Below are positions 1-5,430 of a DNA stretch of 7,773 nt, in pieces; position 1 is the stretch's first letter, and each line of letters opens with the position of its first letter. The stretch is taken from contig JAEXCA010000156.1 of NCBI GenBank assembly GCA_023393755.1, positions 1-7,773 of the forward strand, read 5' to 3'. Below the pieces are notes generated by a model. It was not told where the DNA came from, ran no database searches, and saw nothing but the letters and a program-made list of their open reading frames with translations. The translations under genes and the position numbers were made by a program. This DNA comes from Actinomycetes bacterium. Lineage in GTDB: Bacteria; Actinomycetota; Actinomycetes; Propionibacteriales; Propionibacteriaceae.

Positions 1-1
1 G

Positions 2-130
2 GGACCCCACCAGCGGGCCGGGCGTACGGGGGACGTCCGGGTGCGGCTCATGCTCACCGGCGGCGACTCCAACCGCACCCGCCGGCGACGCGAACTGCTG
101 GCCAAGGGCAACGGCACCGCACGCCGCGGA
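2..130 (+). pseudogene. Possible truncated 3' end of an upstream gene, unrecognised
   Basis: The frame starting at base 2 is open from the window edge. It reads an Arg-rich stretch that includes RLMLTGGDSNRTRRRRELLAKG. Third positions are strongly G/C-rich up to about base 125, as in real genes of this organism. From about base 131 the same frame becomes A-rich at third positions and runs antisense through the end of the minus-strand gene that stops at 131, finally stopping at 245-247. I read this as the remains of a coding region that once continued differently and was joined to unrelated DNA near base 126-131. I do not recognise the family. It could also be a chance open frame in GC-rich DNA. 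Confidence 0.25.
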
Positions 131-577
131 TCAAAGCGACCACCAGCAGTACAGCCCCCGGCTCTCCGCCCGGGCTCGCCGGGCCAGGCCGGCCAGCGCC
201 TCCAGGACACCGACCGCCGTCTCGGCATCGACCGGCCACCGCCGTAGCTCATCGGTCATGGACCAGGGCCCGGCAGCGCGCACGAGGTCGTCCCGCGTCG
301 CGGCGGCGAGGGCCTCAACCAGGGTGTCCGACAGGCTGAACACGAATGGGCTGTCTTCCTCCGGCGAGGACAGCAGCTGCCCGGCCCGTGGGCGCTGGCC
401 AGCTTCCTCATAACTGCAGCCCGTCATGACCGCCTCGAGCCAAGCCATGCACACGACCGGGTCGATGTTCTTGAGGTAGATCACGTCGAGCGCGGCCTGA
501 TCCGGCCTTCCGGGTGTCTGGAGCACGGCGACAGCGGCCTGGTCGTCGGTCGCGGAGAAGTAGTCGCACAGCGTCAT
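131..577 (-). CDS. Conserved-type hypothetical protein, 148 aa, soluble
   Basis: This is a small soluble protein of unknown function. It starts MTLCDYFSATDD and ends LYCWWSL. It resembles, from memory, a group of uncharacterised Streptomyces proteins that pair an early 'DYFSA' segment, a central 'DPVVxxxxLEAVxTGCSYEE' segment (about residues 39-58) and a helical tail with a final YCW. A distant relationship to DUF1877-like proteins is possible but not shown. I chose the ATG at 577 because an AGGA lies about eight bases upstream and the family-like sequence begins there. The frame stays open to 688, which would add 37 residues that read like leader DNA. It has no signal peptide, membrane segment or catalytic motif that I can see. 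It diverges from the NTPase operon, with about 180 bp between the preferred starts, so the two could share regulation. Confidence 0.65.
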   Translation of the reverse strand: MTLCDYFSATDDQAAVAVLQTPGRPDQAALDVIYLKNIDPVVCMAWLEAVMTGCSYEEAGQRPRAGQLLSSPEEDSPFVFSLSDTLVEALAAATRDDLVRAAGPWSMTDELRRWPVDAETAVGVLEALAGLARRARAESRGLYCWWSL

Positions 578-693
578 GCCGCGGATCCTGGCATCCACGG
601 CCGACAGCCTGCCGACCTGATCGGAGTCGGTAAGCGACAACCGCACCACGAGGGTCAGTTTCGAAAGGTTGCGCCGTGACGGTGGCAACCAGT

Positions 694-718
694 GCCTGAC
701 CTTGACGTTGCGTCAGGC
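694..718. promoter_or_regulatory. Nested inverted repeat in divergent intergenic region, candidate operator/promoter
   Basis: The outer arms GCCTGAC (694-700) and GTCAGGC (712-718) are perfect 7-bp inverted repeats separated by 11 bases. Inside lies a second dyad, TGACG-ttg-CGTCA (703-715). A TTGACG resembling a -35 box sits at 702-707. The -10 region about 18 bases downstream (TGAGCT, 726-731) is a poor match. A dyad of this spacing near a -35 box is typical of regulator binding sites, and the layout recalls MerR-type promoters, but no regulator gene is in the window. It lies upstream of the preferred NTPase start at 761 and would fall inside the gene if the GTG at 692 were used. Confidence 0.35.
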
Positions 719-760
719 GCCCTGCTGAGCTGGATCGGTCTGTGCCACGGGGGGTGCTGG

Positions 761-3418
761 GTGTCCGGGTCCGATCTGCGTGCGCTGTTCCGCTCGAACG
801 ACCGCGAGCTGAAGGCCGTCGACTACTTCGCCGACAGGCAGGGCGAATGGGCGTCCGTGGAGGAGAGCCTGCTCCGGCACACCGAGCGGGTGCGCGCTCC
901 CGGCTTCGACGTGGAGGACCTGGAGGCCCCGCGCCGCAACGTGCTGGTCTTCCACGGGGTGGGAGGCGTTGGAAAGTCCACGCTCTCCCGCGGCGTGGCC
1001 GCCCATCTTGCGGACGGTGCCGGTGGCCCCGCCGACTGGCCGCCGCCGGATGCGGGCGTCGGACGGGTCCTGCCCGTGCGGGTCGACCTCTCCCGGGAGA
1101 CGGGCGCGGACGTCGAGTCGCTGCTGCTGGCCCTGCGGCTGGCGGTGGCGGAGCTGGGCCACGCGATGCCGGCCTTCGACCTCGCCCTCCAGCGCTACTG
1201 GGAGCAGGCCCATCCCGGTGAGCCGCTGGACGAATACCTGCGCCGTCGCACCTGGCTCAGCCGACTGCCCGGTTCCGGCCAGCTCTCCGGCCAGATGGAG
1301 TCGGCCGTCGCCGAGGCCGTCCAGGCGCTGGCTCTGCCCGGTACCGCCGGCGCGCTGGTCGGTGCCGGGCTGCGCTCCCTGGTGCGCGCGCTCCGGGACC
1401 GGCGGCACCAGGTGCGGGCCCTGGCCGGCTGCCGGAGGCTGGCGGACCTGCTGGAGGCCGAGCCCACGCAGGACACCCTCAGCTACTTCGCGCACCTGCT
1501 GGCCTGGGACCTGGCGCAGTTACCGGACAAGCACCGGGTCACGCCGGTCGTGCTGCTGGACACCTTCGAGGACGCCGGGCACCGCGGGCACCGTGAGCTG
1601 GAGAAGCTGATCCAGCGCGTGGTGTGGCTGATGCCCAACGCCCTGTTCGTCATCACCGGGCGGAACCGGCTGCAGTGGGACGACGCGGACCTGGAAGGGC
1701 AGCTGGACTGGGCCGGTCCGGAGTACTGGCCGCTGCTGGTCGCTGGCGCACGAGAGGAACCGCGTCAGCACACGGTGGGCTACCTGTCGGCAGAGGACTG
1801 CGAGATCTACCTGTGCGCGCGGCTGACCGTCGGCGGCCGCCCGCTGCTGGACGACCGCACCCGGCATCTGATCACCCGCAACTCCTACGGCCTGCCGCTG
1901 TACCTCGATCTCGCGGTGATGCGGTTCCTGGACCTGTACCGCCGCAACAACCGGGCACCGGAGGCACACGAGTTCAACCTCGACTTCCCCGCGCTGGTCG
2001 CGCGCACCTTCCGCGACCTGAATCCCGAAGTACGCCGGGTGCTGCGCGCGGTGAGCCTGCTGGACGCCTTCTCGGTCCCCCTGGCCGCCGCGGCCGCCGG
2101 CCTGGACCACGACGCCCCGGCGATGGACCTCGTCGAGCGGCCGTTCGTCGACACCGACCCGGGCGCCCCGTGGCCGTATCGGCTTCACGACCTGATCCGC
2201 GAAACGGTCCGCGAGGCGGATTCCACCAGTGAGGACCGCTGGAGCGAGGCCGACTGGCGGCGGGCGGCACGGCGGGCCTTCCGCGCCCTGGGCGCCGAGG
2301 CGACGAAAGACCGCACCCGCCTGGTCGCCGCCCTCCGGCAGGGCCTGCGACTGGCCGACGACTACCACCTCGACCTCGACTGGCTGGGCGAAGCCGCGTT
2401 CCACTACGTCGAGGACTTCCTCTGGGAGCCGCTCGGGGACTCCGCCCAGGCCGACGGGAACGATCCGGCCTCGATCACCACCCCGGCCCGCGCGCTGTCG
2501 CGCGCCCTGGCAGCGATCGCCGGCCGACAGCGCCGGCACCGCTCGGTGACCGCCGACCAGCTCCGCGCGGTCCTGGCCTCCGGACAACTGCCGCAGGTGC
2601 TGCGCGAGCTGCCGCAGTACTTCCTCGCCGAGTGTGATCGAGACCTGGGCAACTTCAACGAGTCCATGATCGGCATGAGCCAGGTCATCGACGCCCGAGG
2701 ACGCCTCGCTGCGACAGCGGCGCGAGGACAGGCCCACCTGGCCCGCCGCATCGGCCACTTCCCGCAGGTCCGCGACGCCGCCAACGCGCTGGGCACCGAA
2801 GGCCGCCGCGACCGCGTTCTGGGCGACCTGTGGTGGAGCCAGGGCAGCATCGCGCTCGCCTGCTCCTCCTACGCCACCGGACGCGACGAGGCCCTCGGCA
2901 CCGGGCAAACCGGCGAGGCGGCGCTGTCCCAGGCATGCCTGGCCTTCGCCGCCGCCTTCCAGGACCGGACCCGCGCCGCCGAACAGATCGCCCGCGCCCA
3001 CGACATGCTCGGCCACGCCACCATCCGCTGGGCCGACATTCAGGTCCGCATCGCCGAGCTGGTGAAAGACGCGGGCGTGGCCCCCGAACTACCGCGACGG
3101 GCCGAAGCTGTCGCGGACCTCGCACAGGAGGCGGGACTGACCTCCTCGGTCGCCTACGCACGCCTGGCCGCCTGCTTCCACGCCGCCGTGCTTGAGGACC
3201 CGGGCCTGCTGGACCAGGCGAGGGATCGGCTGCGCACCTCGGTCCACGGCGAGGAGTTCGCCTACCTGCTGGAACTCACCTACTTCATGACCGGCCAGCA
3301 GCACCCCGCCGAACTGCCCGCCGCCCAGTGGCTGGACGGCACCGATCAGACCCGAGCACGATGGGCGTCCCTGGTTGCCGACCGGCGGCGGGAAGCCGCA
3401 GCACGCAGAGGAGACTGA
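761..3418 (+). CDS. STAND/NB-ARC-type NTPase with TPR-like C-terminal region
   Basis: This is a large cytoplasmic signalling ATPase of the STAND class (AP-ATPase/NB-ARC-like), 885 aa from the GTG at 761. Visible motifs, numbered from that start, are Walker A GVGGVGKST (66-74, Lys72), Walker B VVLLDTFED (Asp267), sensor-like ITGR (about 298-301), GLPL (377-380), and an MHD-like LHD (His476, Asp477) in the winged-helix region. Residues from about 560 to the end are Ala/Leu/Arg-rich helices resembling TPRs, the usual ligand-sensing part. Only about 60 residues precede Walker A, and I see no TIR, protease, nuclease, BTAD or HTH effector domain. An in-frame GTG at 692 is possible. I prefer 761 because the family-like sequence (DLRALFRSNDRELKAVDYF) begins just after it, a G-run lies six bases upstream, and the dyad at 694-718 then falls outside the gene. 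The gene is followed by a coupled kinase gene. STAND proteins act in bacterial transcription control and antiphage defence; the trigger here is unknown. Confidence 0.88.
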   Translation: MSGSDLRALFRSNDRELKAVDYFADRQGEWASVEESLLRHTERVRAPGFDVEDLEAPRRNVLVFHGVGGVGKSTLSRGVAAHLADGAGGPADWPPPDAGVGRVLPVRVDLSRETGADVESLLLALRLAVAELGHAMPAFDLALQRYWEQAHPGEPLDEYLRRRTWLSRLPGSGQLSGQMESAVAEAVQALALPGTAGALVGAGLRSLVRALRDRRHQVRALAGCRRLADLLEAEPTQDTLSYFAHLLAWDLAQLPDKHRVTPVVLLDTFEDAGHRGHRELEKLIQRVVWLMPNALFVITGRNRLQWDDADLEGQLDWAGPEYWPLLVAGAREEPRQHTVGYLSAEDCEIYLCARLTVGGRPLLDDRTRHLITRNSYGLPLYLDLAVMRFLDLYRRNNRAPEAHEFNLDFPALVARTFRDLNPEVRRVLRAVSLLDAFSVPLAAAAAGLDHDAPAMDLVERPFVDTDPGAPWPYRLHDLIRETVREADSTSEDRWSEADWRRAARRAFRALGAEATKDRTRLVAALRQGLRLADDYHLDLDWLGEAAFHYVEDFLWEPLGDSAQADGNDPASITTPARALSRALAAIAGRQRRHRSVTADQLRAVLASGQLPQVLRELPQYFLAECDRDLGNFNESMIGMSQVIDARGRLAATAARGQAHLARRIGHFPQVRDAANALGTEGRRDRVLGDLWWSQGSIALACSSYATGRDEALGTGQTGEAALSQACLAFAAAFQDRTRAAEQIARAHDMLGHATIRWADIQVRIAELVKDAGVAPELPRRAEAVADLAQEAGLTSSVAYARLAACFHAAVLEDPGLLDQARDRLRTSVHGEEFAYLLELTYFMTGQQHPAELPAAQWLDGTDQTRARWASLVADRRREAAARRGD
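3407..3414 (+). promoter_or_regulatory. Ribosome binding site of the kinase gene inside the NTPase 3' end
   Basis: AGAGGAGA lies nine bases upstream of the GTG at 3424 and overlaps the last codons of the NTPase gene, whose TGA is at 3416-3418. It fixes the kinase start at 3424 rather than the upstream in-frame ATG at 3328. It also implies that the kinase is translated in coupling with the NTPase. Confidence 0.75.
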
Positions 3419-3423
3419 CCCCG

Positions 3424-4353
3424 GTGGCGACATACACCTCGCTCGACCAGATCGACGTGCCCGCCCTGGCCGAGCGCTACGGCATCGAAGGGCCGAAGCT
3501 GACGGCTCTGACGGGCGGCGCGGCCAACTCCAGCTTCCGCGTCTCTGGCCCGGGCGGGGATTTCGTCCTCACCATCCTCGACAACCACGACGCCGACAGC
3601 GCCCGACGCCTGGTCACGCACACCCAGGCCCTCTTCCGGCTCGGGCTGCCCACCATCGAGATCGTGCCCGCCCGCGACGGCTCCCTGACCGTTCCGCTGG
3701 GTGACTCCACCGCGATTCTGAAGAAATGGGCAGACGGTGAGGTGCTGGAGCCACTGCCGCTCGAGTTGCTTCCCGCGGCCGGCCGCGCCCTCGCGCAGCT
3801 ACACGGCCTCGACCCCGGCTCGCCGGGTCTCGACGACGTCCCGGTCGGCACCCGGCGCCTCTCCGCAGCACACCACGAGGCGATCCCCCAGTTCGCCGAC
3901 CGTGGCTTCGCCAACTGGCTCACCGCCCGGCTGGACCGCGTCCGCGCGGCGGAGGCAGACACCCACCGACCCCTCCGGCTGTCCCACGGTGACCTCTTCG
4001 CAGACAACATCGTGGTGAACGACGGCTCCCGCCTGACGCTGCTGGACTGGGAGACGCTCTCCCTCGACGACCCGCTTCTCGATCTGGGCATGACCGCCGT
4101 CGGCCTCGCCCAGGAGAACGGCCGGCTTGCCGTGGAACGGGTACGGGCACTCGTCGACGGCTACCGCTCCGTCGTCCCCCTGACCGACGAGGACCTCGCC
4201 GCCCTTCCGACGGCGATCGAGCACGCCGCTCTGATCATCGCGTTTCACCGGTACTACCGGCACAACGTTCGCTTCCCCAATCCGGACAAGCAGACCATCC
4301 ATCTCGCCATGATCGACTTCGTCGACTCGATCGATGGTCAAGACCTGCGCTGA
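3424..4353 (+). CDS. APH-fold phosphotransferase, homoserine kinase type II-like
   Basis: This 309-aa soluble kinase of the aminoglycoside-phosphotransferase (APH/choline kinase) fold transfers the ATP gamma-phosphate to a small molecule or possibly a protein. The N-lobe has a glycine-rich LTGGAANSSFRV followed by FVLTI, as in type II homoserine kinases. The linker region contains KKW (100-102). The C-lobe has the catalytic loop HGDLFADN (His188, Asp190, Asn195) and the metal-binding LDWE (Asp208), followed by a DPLLDLGM segment. All key residues are present, so it is probably active. The GTG at 3424 is five bases after the NTPase stop and has a strong Shine-Dalgarno sequence within that gene, so the two form an operon. 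No threonine-pathway genes are nearby, which argues against a housekeeping ThrB role. The substrate cannot be read from sequence; alternatives include an antibiotic- or metabolite-modifying kinase. Confidence 0.85.
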   Translation: MATYTSLDQIDVPALAERYGIEGPKLTALTGGAANSSFRVSGPGGDFVLTILDNHDADSARRLVTHTQALFRLGLPTIEIVPARDGSLTVPLGDSTAILKKWADGEVLEPLPLELLPAAGRALAQLHGLDPGSPGLDDVPVGTRRLSAAHHEAIPQFADRGFANWLTARLDRVRAAEADTHRPLRLSHGDLFADNIVVNDGSRLTLLDWETLSLDDPLLDLGMTAVGLAQENGRLAVERVRALVDGYRSVVPLTDEDLAALPTAIEHAALIIAFHRYYRHNVRFPNPDKQTIHLAMIDFVDSIDGQDLR

Positions 4354-4442
4354 CCTGGTCGGGCGTGGGCGCCAGCAACGGGGGTTGGGGTTGAGGCTCG
4401 GGCCCGTGGCTAGCGCCGGTAGAGGGTACAAAGCCTCGCGGC

Positions 4443-4456
4443 CGTCGGCGCCGACG
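4443..4456. repeat. Perfect 14-bp palindrome in convergent intergenic region
   Basis: CGTCGGCGCCGACG is a perfect palindrome with 7-bp half sites and no spacer. It lies 90 bp after the kinase stop. It could form a short hairpin or be a protein site. In DNA this GC-rich it may also be chance. Confidence 0.35.
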
Positions 4457-4489
4457 TGCGGTGCCGCTGCCGTGCGCCCGTCTGGGGAT

Positions 4490-4508
4490 GGGTGAACCCC
4501 GTTCACCC
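4490..4508. terminator. Candidate bidirectional terminator hairpin between convergent genes
   Basis: GGGTGAAC (4490-4497) and GTTCACCC (4501-4508) form a perfect 8-bp stem with a 3-nt loop. It sits between the plus-strand kinase gene and the minus-strand EVE-like gene and includes the stop codon of the latter (4503-4505). There is no T-tract on either side, which is common for actinomycete terminators. Position and perfect pairing support a role in ending both convergent transcripts. Confidence 0.5.
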
Positions 4509-5042
4509 GTCGTCGTTGTCGTCGTCGGCGTGGATGTTGATGTATGAGGGCCAAGCTCCGATGACTTGTTCGATTGCGGCGACTTCCTCGTGGGTCAGAA
4601 AGCCGGGGTTGCCCTGCTGAGGTGCGCGGAAGAGCTCCATGCCGCTCAGGACCGGGTCTGCCTGGGCGTGTGCCCGGGGAAGCGGGTACGTGAGGATCGG
4701 GACCATGATCGGGACTCGGAGGATCACACGTCCGGTGTAGATGTCCTCCTCGAAGAATTCGTCGGTCTCGTCGTCGGCGAACACCTCGTAGGCGGGGCCG
4801 TTGACATGCCCGAAGCCCCAGAAGCCGGGTGCTTGTTGCCCTTTTCCCCTGCCGGTCACCCACAGAGCGATCCGTTGCCGGTCCGCCATCATGCGGGCAC
4901 GGTATGAGTCGAGCATGAGCCAGTTGTCCAGGTACGCGAAGCCCAGCTCCGGTTCCGGATCAGGCAGCCGCGCGATCTTGGGATTGCTCTTGATGACCCA
5001 GGCACCGAGGACCTGCTCGGTCACACGTGGCTTCGCCGGCAC
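4503..5042 (-). CDS. EVE/PUA-like domain protein, 179 aa
   Basis: This is a small soluble protein whose segments match the EVE (PUA-superfamily) pattern. An N-terminal WVIKSNP (15-21) resembles the family's opening W-x-x-K-x-x-P. DSYRAR (45-50) resembles the 'NYQAR' segment. IALWVTGRG followed by PGFWGFGHV (72-80) resembles the core strand pair 'PGIVGIAEV'. The C-terminal NPGFLTHEEVAAI (145-157) matches the closing helix. The family assignment is mine from pattern and is not certain. EVE domains bind RNA or DNA with modified bases and often sit in or near defence genes. The start is the GTG at 5042, with AAGGG nine bases upstream. The C-terminus is very acidic (HADDDNDDG). Third-position GC is visibly lower than in neighbouring genes, especially in the last third, suggesting acquisition. 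It converges on the kinase gene and so is not in that operon. Confidence 0.7.
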   Translation of the reverse strand: MPAKPRVTEQVLGAWVIKSNPKIARLPDPEPELGFAYLDNWLMLDSYRARMMADRQRIALWVTGRGKGQQAPGFWGFGHVNGPAYEVFADDETDEFFEEDIYTGRVILRVPIMVPILTYPLPRAHAQADPVLSGMELFRAPQQGNPGFLTHEEVAAIEQVIGAWPSYINIHADDDNDDG

Positions 5043-5089
5043 GGGCGGTCACCCTTCCAGGCTCTCGGTTGGCGGATGGACAGAGCCAT

Positions 5090-5104
5090 GGCACGACGTG
5101 TGCC
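5090..5104. promoter_or_regulatory. Short dyad upstream of the EVE-like gene, candidate operator
   Basis: GGCAC (5090-5094) and GTGCC (5100-5104) are inverted 5-bp arms with a 5-bp spacer, about 48 bp upstream of the minus-strand start at 5042. Further upstream on the same strand, GTGACA (5147-5152) and TGGACG (5123-5128), 18 bp apart, form only a weak promoter-like pair. I see no gene in 5043-5283. Confidence 0.22.
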
Positions 5105-5283
5105 CGACAGCGGACGTGGCTGCGTCCAGGCGTCTGACTCCCAGATTGTCACGCGAATGCCCCTGCGAGGAGCGGGAGTTGGGGGTTTAGGAGCGGTCGA
5201 AGGCCGGGCCAGAACCGAGGGCGTGGCCTCGGCCTACCCCACACGCCGCGATTCCCACGCGCATCTTCACACCTCCACCTGCC

Positions 5284-5310
5284 TGAGCTTGTTTCGCTTT
5301 GACGGACACC
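5284..5310. repeat. Probable terminal inverted repeat of the IS3-family element
   Basis: The segment begins TGA and contains TTTGACGGACACC, a motif characteristic of IS3-family ends in actinomycetes. It lies just beyond the orfB stop codon, where an IS end is expected. The partner end is outside the window, so the exact boundary is inferred. Confidence 0.45.
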
Positions 5311-5323
5311 TTCGGTGTGGTGG

Positions 5324-5409
5324 TCAGGCCGCAAGGGCGGCTTCGTACTCGGCGGGACTGCGGTAGCCGAGGCTGCTGTGCAGTCTCCGCAGGTTGTACC
5401 AGGACTCGA
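5324..5409 (-). pseudogene. IS3 orfB C-terminal remnant, separated by insertion
   Basis: This is the last part of the IS3-family OrfB integrase, reading WYNLRRLHSSLGYRSPAEYE and ending EAALAA at a TGA (5324-5326). It is the standard C-terminus of these transposases. It continues directly from the main orfB fragment at 7230-7773 once the inner IS (5410-7229) and one copy of CTCGA are removed, giving ...FEWIE-SWYNLRR... in a single frame. An ATG created in the inner IS's terminal repeat is in frame with it, but no ribosome site is visible, so it is probably not made as a separate peptide. Confidence 0.85.
5405..5409. repeat. Target-site duplication, left copy (CTCGA)
   Basis: CTCGA directly abuts the left terminal repeat of the IS1182-family element and is repeated at 7230-7234 directly after the right terminal repeat. 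Collapsing the two copies restores the interrupted IS3 reading frame. Confidence 0.85.
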
Positions 5410-5424
5410 TGACCCTGTTGCCCA
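5410..5424 (+). repeat. IS1182-family terminal inverted repeat, left
   Basis: TGACCCTGTTGCCCA is identical to the reverse complement of 7215-7229. The match breaks at the next base, with partial similarity for a few bases beyond. Confidence 0.9.
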
Positions 5425-5430
5425 TTTCGC

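Noticed and set aside
578..688. N-terminal extension of the small minus-strand gene to 688
   Set aside because: The extra 37 residues do not resemble the family start. The ATG at 577 has an AGGA at suitable distance, and the extension would run into the divergent promoter region.
713..1495. Open frame of 260 codons on the minus strand
   Set aside because: It is antisense to the N-terminal half of the NTPase, including Walker A, and has a Gln/Gly/Arg-rich shadow composition.
1520..3016. Open frame of 498 codons on the minus strand, antisense to the NTPase
   Set aside because: It is a shadow of the GC-rich NTPase gene. It reads Gly/Ala/Val/Gln-rich sequence with no domain, and the plus-strand frame has all the STAND motifs.
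761..3418. AfsR/SARP-type transcriptional regulator
   Set aside because: SARP regulators have an N-terminal winged helix and BTAD domain before the NB-ARC part. Here only about 60 residues precede Walker A and none resemble them.
3424..4353. Housekeeping homoserine kinase (thrB)
   Set aside because: The fold and FVLTI/DLFADN motifs are similar, but no threonine-pathway gene is nearby and the gene is coupled to a STAND NTPase, so I left the substrate and gene symbol open.
3799..4863. Open frame of 354 codons on the minus strand spanning the kinase, the intergenic gap and the EVE-like gene
   Set aside because: It crosses two convincing genes in other frames and a terminator-like hairpin, and its product is Arg/Pro/Gly-rich without a domain.
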